Shown here: positions 27,910 through 38,468 of the stretch, piece after piece
Layout: the number at the start of each line of letters is the position of its first letter
Numbering within the stretch: the stretch's first letter is position 1
Assembly: GCA_024635795.1 (NCBI GenBank)
Contig: JAGXIH010000003.1
Coordinates: 62,001-126,000 of the forward strand
Source of the DNA: Salegentibacter sp.
Lineage (GTDB): Bacteria > Bacteroidota > Bacteroidia > Flavobacteriales > Flavobacteriaceae
DNA length: 64,000 bases
Direction: 5' to 3'
The notes under the pieces: generated by a model
Databases searched by the model: none
Told to the model about the DNA's origin: nothing
What the model saw: the letters and a program-made list of their open reading frames with translations, nothing else
Program-made: the position numbers and the translations under genes

Positions 27910-29073
27910 ATGCAATCACAACAGGAATTAATATCTTTTTTTAATGAAACCAGGGCCAGGTCAGAAATTATATGTTCTTTTCTGCAAACCGAAGATTATG
28001 TGGTGCAACCCATCGTAGATGTTTCCCCACCGAAGTGGCACCTGGGACATACCACCTGGTTCTTCGAAGAGTTCGTGCTCAACCCGCATAAACCGGGTTA
28101 TAAACTATTTGATGAAAATTCGGCCTATGTCTTCAACTCTTATTACGAAAGCGTAGGTGACAAGGTAATACGCACCAACCGCGGGAACTTATCCAGGCCA
28201 ACGGTAGCCTGGGTTTACGATTACCGCACCTATGTCTCAAAAGCCCTTCAGGAATTTATGAAATCTGAAGAGCTTTCAGAAGAAATTCGGGAACTCATAG
28301 AAATTGGCTGCCATCACGAAAAACAACACCAGGAACTGCTTTATACCGATATAAAATATATTCTTGGTAACAATCCGCTTTTTCCAAAGTACAACGATCA
28401 GTTCAAGGAAAACCCTATCCAGGACTTTAAAGCAGAGTGGATAAAATTATCTGAAGGACTTTACGAAATTGGCCATAACTCCGATGATTTTTGTTATGAC
28501 AACGAGTTGGGGCAACACAAAGTATTTCTGGATGATTTTGTGATTTCCAGTAAACTCATTACCAATGCCGAATATCTGGAATTTATGGAGTCAGGCGGTT
28601 ACAATGATGTATTGTTGTGGCACGCCGAAGGTTGGGACTGGATAAACAACAACAAAATCAATTCCCCTTTCTACTGGCATAAAATAGAAGGCGAATGGCA
28701 TAGTTACGGTCTGAATGGTCTACACCCGGTTATCCCCGAAGCGCCTCTAACCCACATTTCTTATTATGAAGCCTTTGCCTACGCCCAGTGGCGTGGCTTG
28801 CGCCTTCCCACCGAATTTGAATGGGAAGCGGCTAACGAATATTTTAAATGGGGAAGCCGCTGGGAATGGACCGAAAGCGCTTATTCTCCATATCCCGGTT
28901 ACACCAAAGCTCCGGGCGCTCTTGGCGAATACAACGGAAAATTTATGGTTAACCAAAAGGTGTTAAGAGGCGGCTCGGTAGCCACTTCAAAAAACCACAC
29001 CCGTCCCACCTATCGCAACTTTTTCCATCCACAGCTTAGATGGCAATTTACCGGCTTAAGATTAGCAAAATAA
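27910..29073 (+). CDS. egtB: Ergothioneine biosynthesis sulfoxide synthase EgtB-like
   Basis: PKWHLGHTTWFFEEF and HHEKQHQE (HX3HXE) iron-binding motifs; C-terminal FGE-sulfatase fold (RGLRLPTEFEWEAA, VLRGGSVATS). Confidence 0.9.
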   Translation: MQSQQELISFFNETRARSEIICSFLQTEDYVVQPIVDVSPPKWHLGHTTWFFEEFVLNPHKPGYKLFDENSAYVFNSYYESVGDKVIRTNRGNLSRPTVAWVYDYRTYVSKALQEFMKSEELSEEIRELIEIGCHHEKQHQELLYTDIKYILGNNPLFPKYNDQFKENPIQDFKAEWIKLSEGLYEIGHNSDDFCYDNELGQHKVFLDDFVISSKLITNAEYLEFMESGGYNDVLLWHAEGWDWINNNKINSPFYWHKIEGEWHSYGLNGLHPVIPEAPLTHISYYEAFAYAQWRGLRLPTEFEWEAANEYFKWGSRWEWTESAYSPYPGYTKAPGALGEYNGKFMVNQKVLRGGSVATSKNHTRPTYRNFFHPQLRWQFTGLRLAK

Positions 29074-29087
29074 TCACTAAAGAAAAT

Positions 29088-30056
29088 ATGAAATCCATAC
29101 CCACTACAGGCTTTAAGTCCGCATTTGAAGAAGATGTTTATAAAGGACTTACCAGCCATCCAAAATATCTGCTTTCAAAATATATCTACGACGAAAATGG
29201 CGATAAGCTTTTTCAGCAAATCATGGATATGCCGGAGTATTATCTCACCAATTGCGAATTGGGCATTCTTCAGGAATATACCGCCCCAATAGCCGACTCT
29301 TTTAATGCTGCAGGCGGCTTCGACCTTATCGAACTAGGTGCGGGCGATGGAAAAAAGACCAAAGTACTTCTGAAACATTTAAGTGAGCAGAATTATGAGT
29401 TCACTTATCTCCCTATTGATATCAGCGAGCACGCTTTGAAGGTCCTGGAGGCTTCAGTGAAGAAAGAAGTGCCAGGAATAGATATAAAATCACAGCAGGG
29501 CACTTACTTCAAAACCCTGGAAAATCTGGCTGATTTTAGTAGACGAAAAAAGGTGATTCTGGTATTAGGTTCCAACATCGGTAACTTGTTGCACGAAAAT
29601 GCGATTGAATTTTTGCGGAATATTCAGCAGGCGATGGCGCCGGAAGACATGTTGTTTATGGGATTCGATCAGAAGAAAAATCCGCAGAAGATTCTCGATG
29701 CCTATAACGATCCGCACGGAATTACAGAGGCCTTCAACAAAAATCTCCTGGTTAGGATTAACTATGAATTAGGTGGAAAATTTAACCCAGACAACTTTAA
29801 ACACTGGGAAACTTACGACCCCGAAACGGGTACAGCAAAAAGCTTTCTGGTGAGCAAATTGGATCAGGAAGTTTTTATAGAAGCCTTTAACTTAAAGGTC
29901 CATTTTGATGCCTGGGAAAGCATTCATACCGAAATCTCCCAGAAATACGATGATAAAATTGTTGAGTGGCTGGCCTCAGAAGCCGGTTTAAAGATCGAAA
30001 CCCGCTTTGCAGATTCAGAGGATTGTTTCCGAAACTATATTTTCAGAAAGCTATAA
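29088..30056 (+). CDS. egtD: L-histidine N-alpha-methyltransferase EgtD
   Basis: LTSHPKYLLSKYIYDENGDKLFQQI, ELGAGDGKKTKVLL, LVLGSNIGNL. Confidence 0.92.
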   Translation: MKSIPTTGFKSAFEEDVYKGLTSHPKYLLSKYIYDENGDKLFQQIMDMPEYYLTNCELGILQEYTAPIADSFNAAGGFDLIELGAGDGKKTKVLLKHLSEQNYEFTYLPIDISEHALKVLEASVKKEVPGIDIKSQQGTYFKTLENLADFSRRKKVILVLGSNIGNLLHENAIEFLRNIQQAMAPEDMLFMGFDQKKNPQKILDAYNDPHGITEAFNKNLLVRINYELGGKFNPDNFKHWETYDPETGTAKSFLVSKLDQEVFIEAFNLKVHFDAWESIHTEISQKYDDKIVEWLASEAGLKIETRFADSEDCFRNYIFRKL

Positions 30057-30060
30057 GTTC

Positions 30061-31146
30061 TCAACCGGTAAATTTCTTAAGTTGTTTTATAAGAAAATCC
30101 ACCTCCCTCTCGGTATTGAAATAGTGAAAACTAATCCTTATCCCATCCCCTCTTCTGGAAGTGATAATATTCTGGCTGCGCAAAGCATTATATAACTTTT
30201 CATCCCCTTTTATATTGAAAATTGAGGAATGTAGCTCGCGTTTAGCCACGGCTTCTTCCAGCAAACCAAGTTCTTCAAAAGCGGCTTTCCCTTTATTCTG
30301 AAGTTTCAGTAATTGATTTTCAATCTCCTTAAGTCCGGTCGTTTTCAATAATTCCAGGGCAACCTTCAGGCTTCCGAAATTTAAGGTATCTAAATGCCCA
30401 GGCTCAAATTTCCCAATAAAATTTCCTTCCCTTTCCTTATATTTTCCCTGCAGCGAACCGAAACCAAGTGCTTTTGGCGAGACTTTCCCCTGGATGCTCT
30501 CATTAAAAAGCATAAAACCATTACCGTATCCTGCATTAAGCCATTTATAGGAGCTGCAGATCACAACATCCAGTCCGGAGGCCTCAAAATCAAATTCCTC
30601 TGTACCGCAATACTGGGTGCCATCAGCGATAAAAATGGTGCCGGGGTAATTTTCCTTCAGTTCTTTTAGAAAATCAATACTCAGCTTGATCCCGTTCAAA
30701 TACTGCACTATGCTAAAGGCGAAAAAGTCGGGTTGCTCCTTTTTGAAAGCTTCAGTAATATTGTACTCCAGGTTCTCATCAATTTCAGCATAGCTCATTT
30801 CAAAATTTCGCGATTCTACCGCCCAGTTTATCGAGGGATAATCTTGCTTCAGCAATAAGGCTTTTTGAGGTTTATCCAGTCCTTCCAGTAGGGTATTAAA
30901 TCCGAAGGAAAAATTAGGTACCAAAGCCACCTGATTCGCAGGGCAATTAAAAAAACTGCCCACGCTTTCTCTCACTCCGGTTAGGATTTCGCCCATTTTC
31001 TCTTTTAAAACCCCCGCTTTTATTAGAAAATCAAGATCGTGATCCTGCCTGAATTCCCAAACTTTTTCAGGAAGTAAGCCTGAGGCCGCCGTATTAAGGT
31101 AAGTATATTGCTCTAAAACCGGGAAACCTTTTCTAAATTTATCCAT
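30061..31146 (-). CDS. Class V aminotransferase-fold PLP enzyme (EgtE-like candidate)
   Basis: PLP lysine SSYKWLNAGYGNGFM; YLNTAASGLLP start; convergent with egtBD. Confidence 0.85.
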   Translation of the reverse strand: MDKFRKGFPVLEQYTYLNTAASGLLPEKVWEFRQDHDLDFLIKAGVLKEKMGEILTGVRESVGSFFNCPANQVALVPNFSFGFNTLLEGLDKPQKALLLKQDYPSINWAVESRNFEMSYAEIDENLEYNITEAFKKEQPDFFAFSIVQYLNGIKLSIDFLKELKENYPGTIFIADGTQYCGTEEFDFEASGLDVVICSSYKWLNAGYGNGFMLFNESIQGKVSPKALGFGSLQGKYKEREGNFIGKFEPGHLDTLNFGSLKVALELLKTTGLKEIENQLLKLQNKGKAAFEELGLLEEAVAKRELHSSIFNIKGDEKLYNALRSQNIITSRRGDGIRISFHYFNTEREVDFLIKQLKKFTG

Positions 31147-31204
31147 AAGCAGTGGTTAATTATTGCTAAAACCTGTAAATTTGATTAGACACTAAAATAC
31201 TATT

Positions 31205-31684
31205 ATGTTTTCTAATAAGAAAAACCATTCGAAACTCGATGCCGAGCAGCGTGAACTCTATGACAATGCCCGCCATAGAACACTCCAAAAGAGACACCTT
31301 TTCCAGCATTTTGTAATATTTCTTATCGGCGCTACTTTTTTAATTTTACTTAATGTGGTCTTTGGCTACAAGGAAGACTTTAAATTGCTGGGCTACGACT
31401 GGTTTGTTACGGTCATTTTGGTTTGGGGCTTCTTTTTGTTTATTCATCTCATCAATGTTTTTGTTATCAACAGTTTTATGGGCAAGGCCTGGAAGAACCG
31501 GCAGATGGAACGCCTGGTTAGCAAACAACAGGAAAAGATCGCCGAAATGCAGAAACAGGTGGAAAAGGATTATCCCTTGCCGGAGCATCAAAAAACAAAA
31601 CCGGTTGAAAAACAAAAGGAAATAAAACCCGGTCCTGAAAAATCAGCCGACCCGGATGATTTTGACCAACCTTACAATACCTGA
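31205..31684 (+). CDS. 2TM domain-containing protein
   Basis: Two TM helices separated by a short loop, basic and acidic C-terminal tail. Confidence 0.75.
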   Translation: MFSNKKNHSKLDAEQRELYDNARHRTLQKRHLFQHFVIFLIGATFLILLNVVFGYKEDFKLLGYDWFVTVILVWGFFLFIHLINVFVINSFMGKAWKNRQMERLVSKQQEKIAEMQKQVEKDYPLPEHQKTKPVEKQKEIKPGPEKSADPDDFDQPYNT

Positions 31685-31687
31685 AGT

Positions 31688-32170
31688 ATGGTCACGATGA
31701 TCGCGGCAGCAGCCGAAAATAATGCCCTTGGAAAGGAAAATGACCTGGTTTGGCATCTTCCCGATGATTTTAAGCGCTTTAAAAAACTAACCACGGGTCA
31801 TCATATTATCATGGGAAGAAAGACCTTTGAATCTTTCCCGCAACCTTTACCCAACCGCACTCATATTATAATTACCCGTAACAAAGATTATAAAGCTAAA
31901 GGTGCCGTTGTAGTTCATTCCCTTGAAAGAGCCTTAGAGATAGCTAAAAATGATCCTCAGCCATTTATTATTGGTGGAGGGGAGATCTATAAACAGGCAC
32001 TTCCCTTCTCTGATAAAATTGAACTCACCAGGGTGCACTCAGATTTTGAGGCTGACACCTTCTTTCCCGAGATCGATGAAAGTGAATGGAAACTGGTAAA
32101 AAAGGAATTTCATACTACCGACGAAAAGCACAAATACGCCTTTACTTACTTAACTTATGAGCGCCTCTAA
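31688..32170 (+). CDS. folA: Dihydrofolate reductase
   Basis: MIAAAAENNALGKENDLVWHLPDDFKRFK, GRKTFESFPQPLPNR. Confidence 0.96.
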   Translation: MVTMIAAAAENNALGKENDLVWHLPDDFKRFKKLTTGHHIIMGRKTFESFPQPLPNRTHIIITRNKDYKAKGAVVVHSLERALEIAKNDPQPFIIGGGEIYKQALPFSDKIELTRVHSDFEADTFFPEIDESEWKLVKKEFHTTDEKHKYAFTYLTYERL

Positions 32171-33011
32171 GCTGTTAGACCAAATAGCAGAGCAAAATAA
32201 CTTCGGAATAAAAACCTATTCCCGGCTTACCGGGGGAGACATTAATGATGTTTTTCTGCTCACTTCCAAAGAGGGTGAAAAGTCAGTGGTAAAACTTAAT
32301 GATGCTCAAAAATATCCGGGAATGTTCGAGGCCGAAAAAGCTGGGTTAGAACAGCTTGCAAGGCCCGGGGTTATCGATATTCCTGAAGTTCTGGGCGTGG
32401 GAAAAATCAAAGACACAGCTTATCTCCTGCTGGAATATAAAGCATCGGTCCCGAAGGCGCCTGATTTTTCAGAAAAATTCGGGATACAACTTGCTTCACT
32501 TCACAAAATAACTTCGGATGAATTCGGGTTTCCTGAAGATAATTATATTGGAAGTCTTCCACAGTACAACAAGTCTTCGAAATCAGCAGCCGATTTCTAT
32601 ATAAGTCAGCGGCTAGAACCTCAACTAAAAATTGCGAAAGACCGGGGCTATTCTCTTCAGCTTAGCGAAGACTTCTTTATTAATATTTCAGAAATAATTC
32701 CAAAGGAACCACCTGCGCTCATACACGGCGATCTCTGGAATGGCAATTACCTGGTAAACGAGAAAGGTATGCCTTGCTTTATTGATCCCGCCACGGCTTA
32801 TGCCCCCAGGGAAATGGATCTGGCAATGATGAAGCTCTTTGGAGGTTTTGAGGAAGAGGTTTTCACAACTTATCAAGATCAATTTCCCCTGGCTCCCAGC
32901 CTGGAAGAACGGGTTCCGCTCTGGCAGCTATATTACCTGCTTGTTCACCTTAATCTCTTTGGCAAAGGCTATCTGTCTTCTGTTAGCAACATCATTAAAA
33001 AGTACAGTTAA
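32157..33011 (+). CDS. Fructosamine kinase family protein
   Basis: LIHGDLWNGNYLVNEKGMPCFIDPATAYAPREMDLAMMKLFGGF; overlaps the folA 3' end by 14 bp. Confidence 0.92.
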   Translation: MSASKLLDQIAEQNNFGIKTYSRLTGGDINDVFLLTSKEGEKSVVKLNDAQKYPGMFEAEKAGLEQLARPGVIDIPEVLGVGKIKDTAYLLLEYKASVPKAPDFSEKFGIQLASLHKITSDEFGFPEDNYIGSLPQYNKSSKSAADFYISQRLEPQLKIAKDRGYSLQLSEDFFINISEIIPKEPPALIHGDLWNGNYLVNEKGMPCFIDPATAYAPREMDLAMMKLFGGFEEEVFTTYQDQFPLAPSLEERVPLWQLYYLLVHLNLFGKGYLSSVSNIIKKYS

Positions 33012-33116
33012 CTTCACATTTATTAACATTAACTACTTAATTTTTAGCACTTTATTGGCGAGATAGGGAGTTCTAGGTTTTTACCTTCAACTTTTTAACT
33101 AAAGATCTTTTGCAGT

Positions 33117-33614
33117 ATGAGCACCCTAAACCTTAATCACAAACAAGCCCTGGAAAAAATGACCAATCTGGTGGAAAGCATAAAAACCGGAATGCTGATC
33201 ACCTGTTTAAGTGACCGCCCGCTTAATGCCGTACCTATGACCACCAAAAAAATTGATGGCGAAGGAAACATCTGGTTTTTAAGCAGGCTGGACAGCAGTC
33301 AAAATTGTAATATCGCTCGGGAAGCTGAAGTGCAATTGCTTTACAGTTCCCCCGGTAACAAGGAATTTATCAGCATCTACGGTATGGCTTCAATCAATCT
33401 CGACCCTGAAAAACTAAAGGAACTCTACCATACAAGTGATGATGCCTGGTTCACCGGCCTGGACGATCCCAATCTCACGGCTATAAAAGTCATCCCAAAA
33501 CAATCGTATTACTGGGATGAAAAACGAAATAATTATGTCGACCTCTTTGCCGGGAATCGCACGCCTGAAAAAGACACAATTAGAACAGGCGAGAAAGGAA
33601 AACTTCAGTTATAA
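33117..33614 (+). CDS. Pyridoxamine 5'-phosphate oxidase-like (general stress protein 26 type)
   Basis: PMTTKKIDGEGNIWFLSRLDS, YWDEKRN. Confidence 0.82.
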   Translation: MSTLNLNHKQALEKMTNLVESIKTGMLITCLSDRPLNAVPMTTKKIDGEGNIWFLSRLDSSQNCNIAREAEVQLLYSSPGNKEFISIYGMASINLDPEKLKELYHTSDDAWFTGLDDPNLTAIKVIPKQSYYWDEKRNNYVDLFAGNRTPEKDTIRTGEKGKLQL

Positions 33615-33628
33615 CTTAAAAAGCTTTC

Positions 33629-33660
33629 AAAAAGGCCTCAGGTTATGAGGTCTTTTTTAT
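33629..33660 (+). terminator. Intrinsic terminator
   Basis: GGCCTCA-ggtta-TGAGGTCTTTTTT. Confidence 0.7.
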
Positions 33661-33732
33661 TCTTTCTATTTTAGCCGAAAATTTTATCGGTTTAAATTCT
33701 TTTTGAGACGCCGATATCTAAACTTCAATACA

Positions 33733-34617
33733 ATGAAAGCATATATTTTTCCCGGACAGGGAGCACAATTTCCGGGAATGGGACTGGACCTTTTTGAAAA
33801 ATCGGTTGAAGCACAGGATATGTTCAAAGCCGCTAACGCCATTTTAGGTTATTCGATTACCGATATAATGTTTGAAGGCAGCGCCGAAGACCTGAAACAA
33901 ACTAAAGTTACCCAACCGGCCATATTTATTCATTCGGTGATACTAAGTAAATTGCTTGGGGATAAATTTCAACCAGATATGGTAGCGGGGCATTCCCTGG
34001 GAGAATTTTCGGCACTGGTGGCTAATAAAGTATTGAGTTTTGAAGAAGGACTTCAGTTGGTCTATAAAAGAGCTATGGCGATGCAGGAAGCTTGTGAACT
34101 ACAGCCTTCCACTATGGCTGCCGTTCTCGGCCTGGAAGATGAAGTGGTAGAAGCTGTTTGTGCTGAAACCGAAGGCACCGTAGTAGCAGCTAATTACAAC
34201 TGTCCCGGACAATTGGTTATTTCAGGAGATGTGAAAGCCGTGGAACTGGCCTGTGAGAATTTAAAAGAACGTGGCGCCAGAAGAGCGATGATCCTTCCTG
34301 TAGGCGGGGCATTTCATTCTCCATTGATGGAACCGGCAAGAAAAGAACTGGCAGCCGCTATAGAGAACATGACTTTCAGAAAACCTATCTGCCCGGTATA
34401 CCAAAACGTAAGCACTTTTGCAGTAACCGATCCTGAAGAGATAAAGAAAAATCTTGTTTTTCAGCTTACGTCTCCGGTAAAATGGACGCAAAGCGTTCAG
34501 AATATGATAAAAGACGGTGCTACCGAATTTATTGAAGTTGGCCCCGGAAAAGTGCTACAGGGTCTTGTAAAGAAAATTGATCGTAGTATGAATGTTTCTT
34601 CTGCAGAAATACAGTAG
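33733..34617 (+). CDS. fabD: Malonyl-CoA:ACP transacylase
   Basis: FPGQGAQFPGMG, GHSLGEFSAL, PVGGAFHSPLM. Confidence 0.97.
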   Translation: MKAYIFPGQGAQFPGMGLDLFEKSVEAQDMFKAANAILGYSITDIMFEGSAEDLKQTKVTQPAIFIHSVILSKLLGDKFQPDMVAGHSLGEFSALVANKVLSFEEGLQLVYKRAMAMQEACELQPSTMAAVLGLEDEVVEAVCAETEGTVVAANYNCPGQLVISGDVKAVELACENLKERGARRAMILPVGGAFHSPLMEPARKELAAAIENMTFRKPICPVYQNVSTFAVTDPEEIKKNLVFQLTSPVKWTQSVQNMIKDGATEFIEVGPGKVLQGLVKKIDRSMNVSSAEIQ

Positions 34618-34667
34618 AGGCAATCTCATTTCAAATATAGTTCCTCCAAAAAGGACAATAAAAAACT

Positions 34668-34695
34668 CCCGGTAATCACTGCCGGGAGTTTTTTA
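34668..34695. terminator. Bidirectional terminator between convergent genes
   Basis: ACTCCCGG...CCGGGAGTTTTTT. Confidence 0.75.
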
Positions 34696-34713
34696 TATCG
34701 ATAAGAATTTCCT

Positions 34714-35994
34714 TTATTTCCTGTAGATCTTCCCTTCCTTCATCACGAATTTTACATTTTGAAGGCTTTGAATATTCTCTGTGGGATCTTCATCAACCGC
34801 GATGATATCGGCTAAAAAACCTTCCTGTAGTTGCCCTATTTTATCTTCCATCTTTAGTAAACGGGCATTGGTGATGGTCGCCGATTGAATTGCTTCCATA
34901 GCGGGCATTCCGGCCTCGGTCATATACACAAATTCGCGGGCATTTTCCCCGTGTTTAAAAACTCCGGCATCTGTACCAAAGGCGATTGGCACTCCCTTTT
35001 TGTAAGCGCGGGCAAACATATCCTGAATCTGGGGTCCTATCTCTCTTGCTTTTGGTACAACCACTTCAGGGTAATAACCTTCTACCTCAGCCTTTTCGGT
35101 CACTTCCTTTCCTGCGGTAATAGTTGGTACAAGGTAAGCATCATGCTTTTTCATGAGTTCCATGGTCTCATCGCTCATCTTGGTTCCGTGCTCAATTGTT
35201 TTTACTCCTGCCCGAATGGCCCTTTGCATTCCTTCATCGCCATGAGCGTGAGCGGCAACATCAAAATCGTAGTCTTTAGCCGTTTCAACAATTGCCCTGA
35301 TCTCTTCTTCAGAAAACTGCGGATTAGAACTGCTCTTAGCCACACTCAATACGCCGCCGGTCGCTGTGATCTTTATCAGATCGGCGCCGTTTTTATAGCG
35401 TTGTCTTACAGCTTTTCGCGCATCATCCATATTATTCACCACGCCTTCCTTTGGACCCGGATCGCCCATTAATTTTCGGTTCATTCCACTCGTTGGATCG
35501 GCGTGCCCTCCGGTAGAAGCAATAGATTTTCCTACGGTAAAGATTCTGGGGCCATCTATCTTACCCTTATTTATAGCATCCCGGAGCGCGATATTCACCC
35601 CGCTTCCGCCAAGTTCACGAACGGTAGTAAAACCGGCCATGAGCGTGGTCTTTGCAAAACCAACAGCATTAAATGCATTGTCGGCCTCGTTATTAACATA
35701 CCGCTCCAGATATTTCCCGGGGTTGGTTTCGCTTTCCAGGTGAACGTGCATATCAATTAATCCGGGTAGCAAGGTTTTATCCTTCATCTCGATAAGGGTG
35801 TCAGCCTCCTTTTCCGGAGACACAAATCCGTTTTCAATGCTCTTGATTTTCTCTCCGGAAACAATGATGGTTTTATCGGTTAAAACCTTCCCGTTCTTAG
35901 TGTCTATAAATTTTCCGGCCTGAATGTATATATCCTGAGCCTGTAGTGTAATGGAAAGAAAAATTCCGAAGCAAAAGATCAAAAGTTTTTTCAT
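34714..35994 (-). CDS. Secreted metal-dependent amidohydrolase (imidazolonepropionase/prolidase-like)
   Basis: LLPGLIDMHVHLES, AHAHGDEGMQRAIRAGVKTIEHGT, FGTDAGV. Confidence 0.92.
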   Translation of the reverse strand: MKKLLIFCFGIFLSITLQAQDIYIQAGKFIDTKNGKVLTDKTIIVSGEKIKSIENGFVSPEKEADTLIEMKDKTLLPGLIDMHVHLESETNPGKYLERYVNNEADNAFNAVGFAKTTLMAGFTTVRELGGSGVNIALRDAINKGKIDGPRIFTVGKSIASTGGHADPTSGMNRKLMGDPGPKEGVVNNMDDARKAVRQRYKNGADLIKITATGGVLSVAKSSSNPQFSEEEIRAIVETAKDYDFDVAAHAHGDEGMQRAIRAGVKTIEHGTKMSDETMELMKKHDAYLVPTITAGKEVTEKAEVEGYYPEVVVPKAREIGPQIQDMFARAYKKGVPIAFGTDAGVFKHGENAREFVYMTEAGMPAMEAIQSATITNARLLKMEDKIGQLQEGFLADIIAVDEDPTENIQSLQNVKFVMKEGKIYRK

Positions 35995-36001
35995 AAGGTT
36001 T

Positions 36002-37135
36002 CTATTGATTTAAAAAGTCTTTGATTGTGTTAGCAATATAATCAATCTGCTCGTCATCCAGTTCGGTATGCATCGGCAGGGAGAGAACTTCCTTCACCAG
36101 TTGATTAGTAACAGGGAAATCGGCTTCATTATATCTTTCATCGGCATAGGCCTTCTGGCTATGCAGCGGGATTGGATAATAGATACCAAATGGAATTCCT
36201 TTTTCCTGCAGGTGTTTTGCCAGGGCATCTCTTTTTCCATTAGTGATCTTCAGGGTATACTGATGAAAAACGTGGGTATCTGGTTTTCCGGTGATCACCG
36301 GAGTAACTATCCCTTCCTGCCCCGCAAAGGCCGCATTATATTTTTCGGCGGCTGCTCTCCTGGCATCGTTGTATTTATCAAGACGTGGCAGTTTAGCCCT
36401 TAAAACCGCTGCCTGCAAACTATCTAACCTGGAGTTAACACCAACCACATCGTGGTGATAACGCTCATACATTCCATGGTTTACGATCCCACGAATGATA
36501 TGTGCCAGCTTATCATCGTTAGTAAAGATCGCGCCACCATCGCCGTAGCAGCCGAGGTTCTTAGACGGAAAAAAGGAAGTTGCTCCCACATCACCCATTA
36601 CTCCGGTCTTATAGCTCTTTCCATCTTCTGAATGGAAATTACCACCTATGGCCTGGGCATTATCTTCAATTACATATAAATTATGTTCTTTGGCGATTTT
36701 CAAGATCTCATCCATATCGGCAGACTGGCCAAAAAGATGAACGGGAACTATTGCTTTGGTCTTTGGCGTGATGGCTTTTTTGATGGCCTCAGGATCTATA
36801 TTGAAAGTGTCGGGTTTTACATCTACCAACACCGGGGTTAATTGCAACAAGGCAATCACTTCTACAGTAGCGGCAAAGGTAAAATCGGCGGTTATCACTT
36901 CATCTCCGGGTTTTAAATCCAGTCCCATCATCGCAATCTGGAGGGCATCTGTGCCATTGGCGCAGGGGATTACGTGTTTTGCTCCAAGATATGCTTCAAG
37001 TTCCTTTTGAAATTTCTGAACCTGCGGTCCGTTTATAAATGCGGCTGATTCTATAACCTCCTTAAATGAGGCATCTACTTCATTTTTTATTGCGGCATAT
37101 TGACCCTTAAGGTCAACCATTTGTAAGTTTTTCAT
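36002..37135 (-). CDS. DegT/DnrJ/EryC1/StrS family aminotransferase
   Basis: CANGTDALQIAM, SFFPSKNLGCYGDGGAIFTND. Confidence 0.94.
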   Translation of the reverse strand: MKNLQMVDLKGQYAAIKNEVDASFKEVIESAAFINGPQVQKFQKELEAYLGAKHVIPCANGTDALQIAMMGLDLKPGDEVITADFTFAATVEVIALLQLTPVLVDVKPDTFNIDPEAIKKAITPKTKAIVPVHLFGQSADMDEILKIAKEHNLYVIEDNAQAIGGNFHSEDGKSYKTGVMGDVGATSFFPSKNLGCYGDGGAIFTNDDKLAHIIRGIVNHGMYERYHHDVVGVNSRLDSLQAAVLRAKLPRLDKYNDARRAAAEKYNAAFAGQEGIVTPVITGKPDTHVFHQYTLKITNGKRDALAKHLQEKGIPFGIYYPIPLHSQKAYADERYNEADFPVTNQLVKEVLSLPMHTELDDEQIDYIANTIKDFLNQ

Positions 37136-37229
37136 AGTAATTTTTATAAAGCACGAAAATACGAAATATCGTTACCTCCGCCAATCTATTTTCAGGAAAG
37201 GCCTATTTTAGCAGAAGAAAACCAGGGTT

Positions 37230-38468
37230 TTGCAAATCATCTATAATTTATTCATCCATTTAACCGAATTTCTCCTGCCGGTAGCCGGGATCTTTAGCCA
37301 CAAAATGAAGCTTTTTGTTAAAGGCAGAAAGGAGGTTTTCCCACGCTTAAAAAATGAAATTCAGGCTGGAGAAAAATATATCTGGATCCACGCCGCTTCC
37401 CTGGGGGAGTTTGAACAGGCTGTTCCGGTTATTGAGCTGCTAAAGGAAAAATATCCGAGCCATAGGATTCTGGTGACCTTCTTTTCTCCCTCAGGTTATG
37501 AGAATAAGAAAAAACACCCACTCGCAGATGTGATCACCTATCTTCCACTGGATACTTACAGCAATGCCCGCAAATTCCTTGACCTGGTAAGACCGGAGTT
37601 GGTTTTCTTTGTGAAATATGATATATGGCCAAATTTTCTCCAGGAAATAAAACAAAGAGGAATTCGCAGCTTTCTTATTTCCGGAGCCTTCAGGAAGGAT
37701 CAGGTTTATTTTAAAAGCTATGGCAGCTGGATGAAAAAAGCCCTTCAAAGTTTTGAACATATTTTTGTTCAGAACCGGGAGTCGAAAGAACTCTTGGAGA
37801 AAAATGGTTTCAGCAATGTTAGCCTGAGTGGAGATACCAGGTTCGACCGGGTCTCGCGGCAACTCACTTATGATAATAAACTCGAAGTCCTGGAGAATTT
37901 TCTTCAGGATGATCTTTGTATCGTGGCCGGAAGCACCTGGCCCGAAGACGAAGAACTACTGCTGGAATATATCAATTCTGCCCCTGCTAAGGTGAAATTC
38001 ATTATCGCCCCTCACGAGATAAAAACAGAGAAAATCAATGATTTCAGAAAAAAATTAAAAATGTCTTCAGTTTTATATTCTGAGACTTCTTCCAGGGAAC
38101 CAAAGGATTTTCAATTACTTATAATAGACAATATCGGCCTATTAAGCAGGATTTATAGTTATGCTGATATTGCTTACGTGGGTGGGGCCGCAGGCAATAC
38201 CGGCCTTCACAATATCCTCGAACCCGCAACCTTTGGCATTCCAATAGTAATAGGTAAAAACTTCGAGAAATTTCCTGAAGCAAAAAAACTTGAGCAGTTG
38301 GCCGGATTATATTCGGTAGCTTCAGCAGAAGAACTAACGGCAATCTTTCAGAAATTGGTTAAAAACAAGGATTTCAGAACACAGACGGGGATGATAGCCG
38401 GACATTTTATCAATTCCAATACCGGCGCAACCCGGGTAATTAGTGATTATCTTTCAAAGAAGCCTTAA
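37230..38468 (+). CDS. waaA: 3-deoxy-D-manno-octulosonic acid transferase
   Basis: WIHAASLGEFEQAVPVIELL, VAGSTWPEDEE, YVGGAAGNTGLHNILEPA. Confidence 0.93.
   Translation: MQIIYNLFIHLTEFLLPVAGIFSHKMKLFVKGRKEVFPRLKNEIQAGEKYIWIHAASLGEFEQAVPVIELLKEKYPSHRILVTFFSPSGYENKKKHPLADVITYLPLDTYSNARKFLDLVRPELVFFVKYDIWPNFLQEIKQRGIRSFLISGAFRKDQVYFKSYGSWMKKALQSFEHIFVQNRESKELLEKNGFSNVSLSGDTRFDRVSRQLTYDNKLEVLENFLQDDLCIVAGSTWPEDEELLLEYINSAPAKVKFIIAPHEIKTEKINDFRKKLKMSSVLYSETSSREPKDFQLLIIDNIGLLSRIYSYADIAYVGGAAGNTGLHNILEPATFGIPIVIGKNFEKFPEAKKLEQLAGLYSVASAEELTAIFQKLVKNKDFRTQTGMIAGHFINSNTGATRVISDYLSKKP

Noticed and set aside
34885-35472. 195 aa + strand ORF opposite the amidohydrolase
   Set aside because: Long but antisense to a clearly conserved amidohydrolase; no motif.
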